Shown here: in pieces, positions 55,299-64,000 of the stretch | Layout of the letters: the number at the start of each line of letters is the position of its first letter | Numbering within the stretch: position 1 is the stretch's first letter | Source of the DNA: Polyangiaceae bacterium | GTDB lineage: Bacteria > Myxococcota_A > Polyangia > Polyangiales > Polyangiaceae | Direction: 5' to 3' | Length of the DNA stretch: 64,000 nt | Assembly (NCBI GenBank): GCA_016715885.1 | Contig: JADJXL010000003.1 | Coordinates: forward strand, 366,195-430,194 | Position numbers and translations under genes: made by a program | The notes under the pieces: generated by a model | Told to the model about the DNA's origin: nothing | Databases searched by the model: none | The model's input: only the letters and a program-made list of their open reading frames with translations

Positions 55299-55380
55299 GG
55301 CTGCGAGGCCTCTTCTAGCACCACCAGGAGCATGTGGGGCAGAACAAATTCACTTTTCGAATCGCTGCGAGGTTGCCGAA

Positions 55381-57862
55381 TCAAACGAGCGTCACGCGTT
55401 GATCCATGCGCCCCGTGGAACGCCTGGACTCGGGAGGCAAGTCCGATATGCGACGCATCGTCTCGGGTGGAAGCTCGGAAATGCGGCGCATCGTGTCCGG
55501 CGGGAGATCCGATATGCGACGCATCGTTTCAGGCGGAAGATCCGATATGCGACGCATCGTTTCAGGCGGAAGATCCGAAAGGCGCCGACTCTCCGCGCCA
55601 TGCCATTCGCCGAGCGCCCGCGCAGCTTCGGTCGCGACCTCAGCGGCCGGATCCATGAGCGCGCGAGAAAGCGCCGGCGTGCTGAGCCAACGTTCTTTGC
55701 AGCGCGAAAGCGACGAAGCCGCCAAGGCACGCGCTTGGGGCGATGGGTCGGATACGACGACTTCGGCAAGCGCAGCCGTCGCTTCGGGTGTGCCCGCGGA
55801 GGCGAGCTCCTTCAGCGCACGAAGCCTGGAGCTGATGCGTGCGGAACGCCGCGCCGATACGATCGATGGCGAAGGTTCACGCTTGGCGGAGCGGACATCG
55901 TTCAGCAGCGTTTCGACAGCGGCACGCACGGTGGGAACTTCATTCGCCGCCGCAGCGGATATCGCCTCGGACAAACCCGCTTGGGCCACCGCGCAAAGCG
56001 CCGCTCGAGCCGCACTTCGCGCTTCGGGAACGGGCGATCCGAGCGCTCGTGTCCATGCCGCGACGGCGCCAATTCTATCGAGCGACAATGCGGCGCTCCG
56101 GCGCACTCGGTCACACGGATCGAAGAGAGCTCGTTCGAGGACGGACCAATCGGTTGGAGCGAGCGCTGCAATGGCTTCGGCTGCGCGACTGCGGACTTCC
56201 GCGTCGGGGTCGCGCAGCGCGAAAACGATGGACTTGGCAGCGTCTTTGTCGCCCGTTTTGGCGAGCGCATAGGCCGCACATGCTCGGACGGGAGGTGCGG
56301 GATCGGTGAGCGCCGTCGAGCAAAGCGCGCGCGCAGCACGCACGTCGCCAATGCGTCCCAGAGCTTCCGCCGCGGCCGCGCGGGTCGTCGCGTCGGCATC
56401 TGCGAGCGCCGAAATGAGGCGCAACGTCGCACGTGGATGACCAATGCGCCCAAGGACGCGCGCGGCCCAGGTACGCGCGGAGGGCTGGTTGTCCGCGAGG
56501 AGCTCGAGAACCGGGCCAATGGCCAATTCACCGTACGAAACGAGCGCTTCGGCGACGGTGGGTGCACTTCGATCGTCGTTCGACGCGAGCGCTTGGCACA
56601 GATGCGGCACGACGGCTTCATCCATGATGGAACCAATCGCTTCGCCAGCCGCAAAACGCACGGTGGAATCTTCGTCGGGATCGACCAGCGCTTCGACGAG
56701 CGATCTGCTCGCGGCAATCGCGCGCAATTTTCCAAGCATTCGTGCGGCATGCGCGCGTTCATTCCACGAGCGTGCATTGCGCAAGGTTTGTTCCCAAGCC
56801 TCACGTAGCCCCAATTTTTCACACACCTCGGCACATACGGCCTCTTGCCCGAGGGCTTGTTCGAGCGCCGCTTCCACGGTGTGCATGTCGAATGTGCGAG
56901 AAAGCGCGCGTGCCAAATGTCTTGGCGGCACATGTCGCAGCTCGTGAATGACATTGCGTGCCAAGACGAGCCGTTCGAGCGCTTTTTTTGCACGCCGCCT
57001 TCGCACGACTTCTCGCCCGATGACAAAAGCGCCCGGTACGAAAGCTACCGCGACGATTGCGAGCGCCACATAGAGCACGAACGCGATGACGTTCACTTCG
57101 CACCCTGGCAATGAAGCATTCGATGTCGCAGGCGTCACGGCAAAACCCTTGCGCCCGAATTTGTCCCAACCCTTGTTGCCCTTCAGAAAATCATACAGCC
57201 CGCGAAGCTGCCAAAACACCAAATATTGACGATATCCCAAATTCGACAAAAGGCCCACGAACACGAGGATGATCGTGTCCTTGGCCCGCGGGTACGCGAC
57301 GAGCGACACCGATTCGTGCGCCCCGCGCATGTTCGACGCTGAAAATGTGCAAAGCAAAATAGACAATGTCGACAAACAAAAATTCATGGCCATCGCCAAT
57401 CCGAGAAATGACAACAAAGCTGCCGGCGACAAGGCGCCGAAAATGGCGGTGAGGATCAAGAGCAAGTAGCCGACGCATTCGATGGGAGGCGCGAGAGCTT
57501 CGAATACGAGCTGATATGGCATGGCAAAGAGTCCAATTTGGCGGTACTGAGGTCGAAACATGATGGCGCGATGATACACGATGACCTCCCACAATCCGCG
57601 ATACCACCGAGCCCGCTGCTTACCAAGGTCGCGATAATTCTCCGGCGCTTCTGTCCATGCAATGGCAAAAGGTAGACAAATGATTCGACCGCGCATTCCC
57701 TTGTCGAGGAGCCAGCGGTGAAGACGAACGACGATTTCCATGTCCTCGCATACCGTGTGGGCACCTTCCGAACAGTATTCGATGCAATTTCGATCGAACG
57801 TGCCGGGTCAAAACCCCCGACTTCAAAGAGCGCCGTGCGCCTGATGAGCGCGAATACGCCGG
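55381..57862 (-). CDS. C-terminal part of GT2-HEAT fusion: membrane helices and HEAT repeats
   Basis: After two -1 shifts (near 57863 and 57799) the reading continues from the glycosyltransferase: GGFD, then TVCEDMEIVVRLHRWLLDKG, and KQRARWYRGLWEV, the QxxRW motif of processive GT2 enzymes. Four to five membrane helices follow (residues 70-240 of this part). Then come about ten HEAT/PBS-lyase-type helical repeats of 30 residues (RAAAAEALGRIGDVRAARAL) over some 450 residues. The C-terminal tail is five 11-residue repeats (RRISDLPPETM), matching the 33-bp DNA repeats. The long HEAT extension is unusual for this glycosyltransferase class. Confidence 0.75.
55442..55573. repeat. 33-bp coding tandem repeat, four units
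   Basis: Units TCCGATATGCGACGCATCGT (plus 13 more bases) start at 55442, 55475, 55508 and 55541, with a diverged fifth. They encode 11-residue repeats at the C-terminus of the GT2-HEAT protein. Confidence 0.85.
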
Positions 57863-58636
57863 ACAAATGAGCACTGCATTGTCTTCGGACAGCGCCGTTC
57901 GTCCCTTGCCGAACGAACGCATGTATTCCACGATTTGCAGTTTTCCAATGAGACTCTTGGGAAGGCGCAATTCCTCCACTTTTCCATCTTTTACGATTGA
58001 TCCGTTCGACAAACCGACCTGCACGCCGACGGCAACGATGTCGCCCGGAGCTTCGAGGACTTTTCGTACTGCGAGCAAAAGGGCGTCCGGAACGAGCAAA
58101 CTGTCCGCGTCCATGCTCGTGACGAAAGCACCTTCGGCCACGTTGGCGGCGGCATTGAGCGCGTCGGCTTTTCCGCCGTTTTTTGTCGATGGGACCATGC
58201 GGCGGATGCTGGCCGGGAGTTTGCTGCGGCATTCCCACATGCCGCGAATATGGGCCGTGCCAATGGTCCCGATGGGTTCGTATGCAACCGGAACGAAAGG
58301 AAACGCCCCGAGGAGCACTTCGACCGTGCGGTCCTTCGATCCGTCGTTGCAAATCACGATTTCATACGCGCGATAACGCAATCGCAGTTGCGATCGAAGA
58401 CTATCGACGATGGTCACTTCCTCGTTGTACGCAGGGACGAGCAGCGAGACGAGGGGCAAAAACACGTCCTGTTCGAAAGACAATGCAGGCCGGGCGATCT
58501 CCGAAATGAGCTCGTGCCGAATTCGCCGAAAACTGGTCAGGACGAACCGAGCGTTCAGCACGAAAAACACCGTAACGTACCCGACGATGATCGCATCCAA
58601 AATCAAGAGCGCATAGACGATGGGCACGACCGCCAT
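57863..58636 (-). CDS. N-terminal part of GT2-HEAT fusion: processive glycosyltransferase domain
   Basis: ATG 58636 gives a first membrane helix (MAVVPIVYALLILDAIIVGY). The longer frame to 58729 is not membrane-like. The GT2 domain follows: SLLVPAYNEEVTIVDSLRSQ, CNDGSKDRT (UDP-sugar Asp), MDADSLL (DxD) and ALSEDNAV. The frame then diverts after VLICPAYS. The -1 frame gives the expected GVFALIRRTALFEVGG. With the downstream part this is one inner-membrane glycosyltransferase of roughly 1,080 residues, similar in plan to hyaluronan/cellulose synthase-like GT2 enzymes. Product unknown. Confidence 0.78.
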
Positions 58637-58801
58637 TCTAACGAAATATTCGTGTCCTGGTACACATAGAATTGCATTAGTGTCGGAACGGCCCCAGTCG
58701 GTCGCGCACGACTTGTTCGTCGTGGACATTTTCCCGGTTGAACGAAGGTAGGAGTGCGTGCTACAAGGTCGCGCGTTCAGTTAGACCAGGGAAAACCCGC
58801 C

Positions 58802-61696
58802 ATGCGAAAGATCAAGACTGAGATTGCCGCAGCACGTGAGCCTGATTTCATCGTGGTGAAGGGGGCTCGCGAGCACAACCTTCGCATCGAACACCTCGAG
58901 ATACCCAAGCGAAAGCTGGTGGTTTTCACGGGTCCGAGCGGATCGGGAAAGTCGAGTTTGGCGTTCGACACGCTGTATGCCGAAGGGCAAAGGCGCTATG
59001 TCGAGACGCTTTCGGCGTATGCGCGGCAATTTCTCGGGCAGCTCGACAGGCCCGCGGTCGAGCATGTTTCGGGGCTTTCGCCAACGGTTGCCATCGAACA
59101 AAAAAGTGCTTCGACGAACCCGCGATCGACGGTCGGAACCATTACGGAAGTTTACGACTATTTGCGCGTTTTGTATGCGCGTGCGGGCGAACAACGCTGC
59201 ACCGATTGTGGCAAGGCGGTTGCTTCGCAAAGCGTCGATGAAATCGTCGAAACGTTGCTCGAGCTTCCGTCGGGCACGCGTGCGACGCTGGTGGCGCCCA
59301 TTGTGGTTCGTCGCAAAGGCGAGCACAAGGAGATCTTCGAGGAGCTTGCGTCGCGTGGTTTTTCGCGGGTCATCGTGGACGGTAAACCGGAGAAGCTCGA
59401 TGCTGTTCCGCGGCTCGATAAAAAGCTCTGGCACGATATTTCGCTGATTGCGGATCGCATTGCGATTCGGGCAGACGACAGGCCGCGCATTGCGGAGAGC
59501 GTGGAGCTTGCGCTACGAGAAGGAAAAGGCGAAATGGTGGTGGAGGTCGAGGGGCAGCCGCCGCGAACGTTCAGTCAAGCGCGATTCTGTTGCGGAAAGA
59601 GTTACCCAGAACTATCGCCTGCGAGTTTTTCCTTCAACAATCCTTTGGGTATGTGCCCCGCGTGCAATGGGCTCGGCAGTCGATTGGAGGTCGACCCGGA
59701 CACGATCGTGCCCGATCCGAAATTGTCGATACGCGAAGGGGCGATTGCGCCGTGGGCATCGGCGATGAGTCGAGGGGAAGGATGGACGTTTCGCATTGCG
59801 GATGCGGTGGTTCAAGCGACCGGCGCGGATTTGGACGTGCCGTTCGGGAAGCTGTCGAAGGAAAAGCGCGAGCTGATCTTGTACGGGCTGGAGGGAAAGA
59901 AGATATCGGTGAAATGGGGCAAGGAAGGGTCGGAGAGTCACGGAACGTTCGGGATGAAGTTCGAGGGGGTGATTCCGGGGCTCGAACGGCGCTTTCGCGA
60001 TACGACGTCGGAGATGGCGCGGGAGAATTATCGCAAGTTTTTCCGGGAAATGCCCTGCGAAAATTGTGGTGGAAAACGTCTGCGTCCTGAATCGATGGCG
60101 GTTTACATTGCGGGGAAAAACATTACGGACGTGACGTCGATGACCGTTGCCGAGGCTTTGGCGCACATGCAGGGGCTGGCGCTTGCAGGCGGGAGAGCTC
60201 GGATCACGGAGGGAGTGAAGCGGGAAATCGATGCGCGTCTCGGATTTTTGATGAACGTGGGATTGGACTATTTGACGCTGGACAGGTCGGGTCCGACGTT
60301 GTCTGGTGGAGAAGCGCAGCGCATTCGGCTTGCGAGTCAGCTTGGTAGTGAGCTGAGCGGGGTGATGTACGTGCTCGACGAACCGAGCATTGGGCTGCAT
60401 CAGCGGGACAACGAGATGCTGATTGCGACGCTGCGGCGATTGCGGGATTTGGGCAATACGGTGGTCGTTGTGGAGCACGACGAGGAGACGATTCGGACGG
60501 CGGATCACGTGGTGGATTTTGGTCCGGGGGCGGGGCACGAGGGCGGACGCGTGCTTTTTGATGGATCACCGGAAGCCTTGATGAATGAAAAAGGCAACAT
60601 GACGGGTGATTATTTGGCTGGGCGGCGGATGATTGAAATTCCGGCGACTCGGCGCAAGCCAGCGGGTTTCATTACGATTCGTGGGGCGCGCGAGCACAAC
60701 TTGAAGAACATCGACGCAAAGTTGCCGCTGGGGGTTTTGACGGCGGTGACGGGCGTGAGCGGCGCAGGGAAAAGCTCGCTCATCAATGGCATTTTGTTAC
60801 CGGCGCTCGGTCGCGCATTGCATGATTCATCGGATGCGGTGGGAGCACATACAAAAATCGAGGGGCTCGATGCGCTGGACAAGGTGATTGCGATTGATCA
60901 GCGTCCGATTGGCCGGACGCCTCGATCGAATCCGGGGACATATACGAAAGCATTCGATCACATTCGCGAGATCTTTGCGCTTTTGCCGGAGGCGCGGGCG
61001 CGGGGCTGGGATGGGGGACGGTTCAGCTTCAACGTGAAGGGCGGGCGATGTGAGAGCTGTCATGGCGACGGCATGGTGAAAGTGGAGATGCACTTTTTGG
61101 CGGATGTGTACGTGGTGTGTGACGTTTGTAAGGGCAAACGGTACAATGCGCAAACGCTGGACGTGCGTTACAAGGGGAAAAACATCAACGAGGTGCTCGA
61201 TTCATCGGTGGAAGAATGCTTGGCGATGTTTTCGCACCACACGGCATTGAAGCGTATTTTGACGACGCTGGTGGACGTGGGTCTTGGGTACATGAAAATC
61301 GGGCAGCAAGCGACGACGCTTTCGGGGGGCGAAGCGCAGCGGGTGAAGTTGAGCCGGGAACTGGGGAAGACGCAGACGGGGCGCACGCTGTACGTGCTCG
61401 ACGAACCGACGACGGGGTTGCATTTCGAGGACATACGGCGGCTATTGACGGTATTGTCGCGTCTCGTGGAAGCGGGCAATACGGTGGTGGTGATCGAGCA
61501 CAACCTGGACGTGATCAAGGTGGCTGATTACGTATTGGATTTGGGTCCCGAGGGTGGAGCGCGCGGGGGGCGCGTGATTGCGACGGGAACGCCGGAGGAG
61601 GTCGCGGCGGTGAAGGAATCGTATACGGGGGCGTTTTTGGCGAAGATGCTGCCGGCGGCGGGGAAGCCTGCGAAGGGCGGGAAGAGGAAGGGGTAA
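58802..61696 (+). CDS. uvrA: Excinuclease ABC subunit A
   Basis: A 964-residue damage-recognition ATPase of nucleotide excision repair. ATG 58802 (MRKIKTEIAAARE) is taken. The frame extends to 58754 without a better site. First ATPase half: GPSGSGKSSLAFDTL Walker A and LSGGEAQRIRLA signature. Second half: GVSGAGKSSLINGI, LSGGEAQRVKLS and the C-terminal zinc finger CESCHGDGMVKVEMH with CDVCKGKRYN. The length is near the E. coli protein. It stands alone; uvrB/uvrC are not in this window. Confidence 0.97.
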   Translation: MRKIKTEIAAAREPDFIVVKGAREHNLRIEHLEIPKRKLVVFTGPSGSGKSSLAFDTLYAEGQRRYVETLSAYARQFLGQLDRPAVEHVSGLSPTVAIEQKSASTNPRSTVGTITEVYDYLRVLYARAGEQRCTDCGKAVASQSVDEIVETLLELPSGTRATLVAPIVVRRKGEHKEIFEELASRGFSRVIVDGKPEKLDAVPRLDKKLWHDISLIADRIAIRADDRPRIAESVELALREGKGEMVVEVEGQPPRTFSQARFCCGKSYPELSPASFSFNNPLGMCPACNGLGSRLEVDPDTIVPDPKLSIREGAIAPWASAMSRGEGWTFRIADAVVQATGADLDVPFGKLSKEKRELILYGLEGKKISVKWGKEGSESHGTFGMKFEGVIPGLERRFRDTTSEMARENYRKFFREMPCENCGGKRLRPESMAVYIAGKNITDVTSMTVAEALAHMQGLALAGGRARITEGVKREIDARLGFLMNVGLDYLTLDRSGPTLSGGEAQRIRLASQLGSELSGVMYVLDEPSIGLHQRDNEMLIATLRRLRDLGNTVVVVEHDEETIRTADHVVDFGPGAGHEGGRVLFDGSPEALMNEKGNMTGDYLAGRRMIEIPATRRKPAGFITIRGAREHNLKNIDAKLPLGVLTAVTGVSGAGKSSLINGILLPALGRALHDSSDAVGAHTKIEGLDALDKVIAIDQRPIGRTPRSNPGTYTKAFDHIREIFALLPEARARGWDGGRFSFNVKGGRCESCHGDGMVKVEMHFLADVYVVCDVCKGKRYNAQTLDVRYKGKNINEVLDSSVEECLAMFSHHTALKRILTTLVDVGLGYMKIGQQATTLSGGEAQRVKLSRELGKTQTGRTLYVLDEPTTGLHFEDIRRLLTVLSRLVEAGNTVVVIEHNLDVIKVADYVLDLGPEGGARGGRVIATGTPEEVAAVKESYTGAFLAKMLPAAGKPAKGGKRKG

Positions 61697-61775
61697 CGTT
61701 GGTCGAGCTCCATGCAGCCGTCTGCATTGGCTGCGCTTTGTGCAATGTGGATGAAACTCGGCATTCGCATGCCCA

Positions 61776-62789
61776 TCAAAAAGCGCCTTCAAAACCAAGA
61801 TAGGATGGTGAGACCGTCATGCGCAGTTGCGCATTCGCACGTGACGAGGCCGCGGGGCGATACGCCATGACGACGAGCGTGGTGCCGACGGCAGCAATGA
61901 CGCCGCCTGCAATGAACGCCGCGGTGCTGGCGTTTCCGACAGTCTGAAATCGGTCGGCAGCAGCGAGACCCGTCGGGTTGCACCGATGTTCCGGGGTGCA
62001 ATTGGCATCGACGACTCGTTTTTCGGCAATGGCCATGCTTCCCGTGATCGAGCCGGCAATGATGCCTGCAGCTCCGAGTCCTATTCCGATGAAACCCCCG
62101 ACTTTCCACGGATCGACTTTGCTGGGAGCGACCGGTTTTGGTGTCGTGCCGTTTTGTGATTTGGATTTTCCTTGCTTCGACTTCGGCGATTCGGCAGACT
62201 TGGGCGGGAGCGGGGTGAGATCGACGATGGTCGATCCGCCTTCGGCAAGGGTAATGGTTCGTCGTCGTTCGGGTTCGCCTGGCAAAAGAACCACGATTTC
62301 GTGTGTTCCTGGATCGAGCGGGAGCCTGACGTCGAGGGTGGACGCGCGAAATTCGATATCGTCGACGATGATTTTCGTTTCGGGGGGCGGTGGCTCGGCC
62401 CAGACAAACTTGATCATCGGCACGAGGGGTCGCAATTCGTTGAGGCGTGCTTCGGCGATGGTAGCACGGCCGGCGTGCGAGTTTTTCGTGGCACCGGTCA
62501 TGCGCGAATACGACCGCAGGTAAGCTTCGTAGAGGCTTACTGCGGCGGCGATTTTGCGTTCTTGGTCGCGGCAATCGGCGCGGGCGAAGAGGAGGCCATC
62601 TTTGGCGTCCATTTCGTAGGCGCGGTCGAGGAGCGGGCAGGCTTCGGGGAGCTTGCCTGCGTCTTTGAGTCGCTTGGCTTCTTCGAGGAGTTTTCTGGCA
62701 ACGTCGGCGGCCTGCGCATGGGACGTGGAGGACCAAAAGAGCGGGGGTGTGCCGACGCAGAGGACAAGGGCGCAAATGAAGGGACGCAT
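61776..62789 (-). CDS. TPR/PEGA-domain envelope protein
   Basis: A 337-residue exported protein (signal MRPFICALVLCVGTPPLFWSS, cleavage after SHAQA). Residues 28-110 are TPR-like helices (GKLPEACPLLDRAYEMDAKDG). PEGA-like beta domain: ETKIIVDDIEF, DPGTHEIVVLLPG. After a Lys/Ser linker come two membrane helices (KVGGFIGIGLGAAGIIAGSI; TAAFIAGGVIAAVGTTLVVM) with a Cys pair between them (NCTPEHRCNPTG). It shares the domain plan of the protein at 22665 but has membrane helices instead of a barrel. Possibly a cell-envelope sensor or tether. Function unknown. Confidence 0.82.
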   Translation of the reverse strand: MRPFICALVLCVGTPPLFWSSTSHAQAADVARKLLEEAKRLKDAGKLPEACPLLDRAYEMDAKDGLLFARADCRDQERKIAAAVSLYEAYLRSYSRMTGATKNSHAGRATIAEARLNELRPLVPMIKFVWAEPPPPETKIIVDDIEFRASTLDVRLPLDPGTHEIVVLLPGEPERRRTITLAEGGSTIVDLTPLPPKSAESPKSKQGKSKSQNGTTPKPVAPSKVDPWKVGGFIGIGLGAAGIIAGSITGSMAIAEKRVVDANCTPEHRCNPTGLAAADRFQTVGNASTAAFIAGGVIAAVGTTLVVMAYRPAASSRANAQLRMTVSPSYLGFEGAF

Positions 62790-62861
62790 GAGACGCTCGC
62801 TATGGTTGGATTGGTTGGTCGAGGAATCGGTTCGTAGCCACTCCGGAGCGCGAGTGGTTCA

Positions 62862-64000
62862 TCAGGGTTTGCATACCGCCGCTCCGGGAGGACCGCTACA
62901 ATTGTTGCTGGCGCATTCGGAATCCGTCGTACAAATTTCCTCGTTCTGCAGCAGACACGCGCCCAGGCCATTGCAGGTATTCGTGCCCGTACACGCCGGA
63001 TTGTCATCATCGGTATTGAGTGGAATGTTGGAGCATGCGCCCATTGTGTTGCCGCACGTTTTGCAAACGTCGGTACATGCCTCGGCGCAACAACGATCAT
63101 CTACGCAGAAACCACTCGCACATTGGTCTGCCGTGGTGCACATCTGGCCGGCGGCCAACTTGGGAGTGCACAGCATCGAGCTGCAGTAATGCGTGGACAC
63201 GCAATCGGAATCGGTCCCGCAGGACGTCTTGCACGACATTGCATCGCATACATATGGCGTGCACGAGGTCGTCATTCCAGCGACGCACGTTCCGGTGCCA
63301 TTGCATTTGGACTCGGCCGATTGCATGCCATTGGAACACGACGCGGCGGCACATTGCGTATCAGCCACATAATTCTGGCACGCACCCGCTGCGCAGAATC
63401 CGGTCCTGTCACACGTGGACACGGGATCCATTGCGCAATCATTGTCCGGATCGGTCCCCGTCGTGACGTTCGCGCACATCCCATCTGCGCTACCCGTTTT
63501 CGCCATGGTACAAGCCTGGCAAGGTGCGCCGCATGCCGAGCTGCAACAGACTCCATCGACGCAGAATGTGCTGAAGCATTCCGATCCAGCGCTACACGAT
63601 GCACCAGGAACCTTCTTGCAAACCCCATTGCCGTCGCACTGATTCATTCCGGTGCAAATGTTCGTCGGATTGTTATCCTGCTGTCCGGACGCGATATTGC
63701 CACATGTGCCAACGCTGCCCGTCAAATTGCACGCCTTGCATGCCGTGTTGCACGCTGAGTTGCAACAAACACCATCCGCGCACAAGCCGCTCAAACACGA
63801 ATTGCCGCCGGTGCACGATTGACCATTCTCATCGTCACAGTCGGCACCGATATTACACGAAACGTTGGCCCCCGTGCACGTCCCGTCATCCGTCCCCTTG
63901 GGGACGTCGGAGCACGTTCCGACGCTGCCCGCAACGTTGCATGATCGACACGTGGTCGTACACGTATTGTTGCAGCAAACGCCATCGACGCAGTTCGTGC
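62862..64000 (-). CDS. Cys-rich surface protein, partial (N-terminus beyond right edge)
   Basis: An in-frame reading continues to base 64000, so only the C-terminal 379 residues are present. It is a series of repeated 30-45-residue modules with CVDGVCC(N/S)(S/N)AC, C(K/R)(A/S)CN and GTCS or MCANV patterns, the EGF/dickkopf-like Cys-rich modules common in myxobacterial outer-surface proteins. The last part ends NNCSGPPGAAVCKP. No anchor helix is seen at its C-terminus, unlike the protein ending at 29716. It is probably an extracellular or stalk-like surface protein. Confidence 0.75.
   Translation of the reverse strand, partial: TNCVDGVCCNNTCTTTCRSCNVAGSVGTCSDVPKGTDDGTCTGANVSCNIGADCDDENGQSCTGGNSCLSGLCADGVCCNSACNTACKACNLTGSVGTCGNIASGQQDNNPTNICTGMNQCDGNGVCKKVPGASCSAGSECFSTFCVDGVCCSSACGAPCQACTMAKTGSADGMCANVTTGTDPDNDCAMDPVSTCDRTGFCAAGACQNYVADTQCAAASCSNGMQSAESKCNGTGTCVAGMTTSCTPYVCDAMSCKTSCGTDSDCVSTHYCSSMLCTPKLAAGQMCTTADQCASGFCVDDRCCAEACTDVCKTCGNTMGACSNIPLNTDDDNPACTGTNTCNGLGACLLQNEEICTTDSECASNNCSGPPGAAVCKP

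Noticed and set aside
58700..58801. LexA box before uvrA
   Set aside because: GTTCAG is present at about 58778, but the left half at the required distance is absent.

Overview
The window reads as chromosomal DNA of a large-genome, GC-rich Gram-negative bacterium, most likely a myxobacterium of the Polyangia/Sorangiineae type. The evidence is: many lipoproteins with Gly/Ser/Thr linkers after the lipobox, Cys-rich and FG-GAP surface proteins with a C-terminal helix plus Arg tail, TPR/PEGA envelope proteins, an AgmX/PglI C-terminal protein, a Hanks-type Ser/Thr kinase, and low-density gene packing with frequent intergenic tandem repeats. No rRNA, tRNA, CRISPR array, insertion sequence or phage block was recognised.

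Layout. 0-15.6 kb: a papain-like protein, a Spy/CpxP-like pair, an M74 endopeptidase with LysM, an AgmX/PglI-type protein split by a frameshift, a degenerate gluzincin lipoprotein, an FG-GAP lipoprotein, a three-part redox fusion (NirB-like FAD reductase, BFD iron-sulfur domain, bis-heme membrane domain), hflX, mtfA, an alpha/beta hydrolase-like protein and a small helical protein. 15.6-24.2 kb: 43-bp repeats, a probable HEPN toxin with an overlapping partner gene, a cupin lipoprotein, an AmpG-like transporter, ogt, a palindromic array of 57-bp repeats, an AT-hook protein, crcB, a Ser/Thr kinase and a TPR/PEGA protein. 24.6-34 kb: an RND efflux pair, a DUF423 protein and a giant FG-GAP protein carrying about 16 copies of a 32-residue disintegrin-like Cys-rich repeat. 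34-52.4 kb is accessory: lipoproteins, a five-heme cytochrome, a WHH-nuclease toxin with SUKH immunity gene and the relic of a second immunity gene, a TetR regulon marked by two matching 19-bp palindromes, a SEC-C protein, a YaiO-like barrel, a second (AHH-like) nuclease lipoprotein followed by a duplicated-domain protein, and further small helical proteins. 52.4-64 kb: 105-bp repeats, a PD-(D/E)XK-like protein, trpS, a glycosyltransferase fused to HEAT repeats, uvrA, another TPR/PEGA protein and a Cys-rich protein running off the right edge.

How genes work together. The clearest units are the RND pair (4-bp overlap), the HEPN pair (1-bp overlap), the WHH toxin/SUKH pair, the AHH-like lipoprotein followed by its neighbour, and the TetR-controlled group (a dehydrogenase, the regulator, a CMD-family protein and a secreted esterase) whose two divergent promoters share one operator sequence.

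Caution. At least a dozen genes or gene joints show an apparent single-base frameshift, mostly in short G/C runs and almost all between 30 and 58 kb. Either the sequence contains indel errors or these accessory genes are decaying. Composite genes are described as such below.
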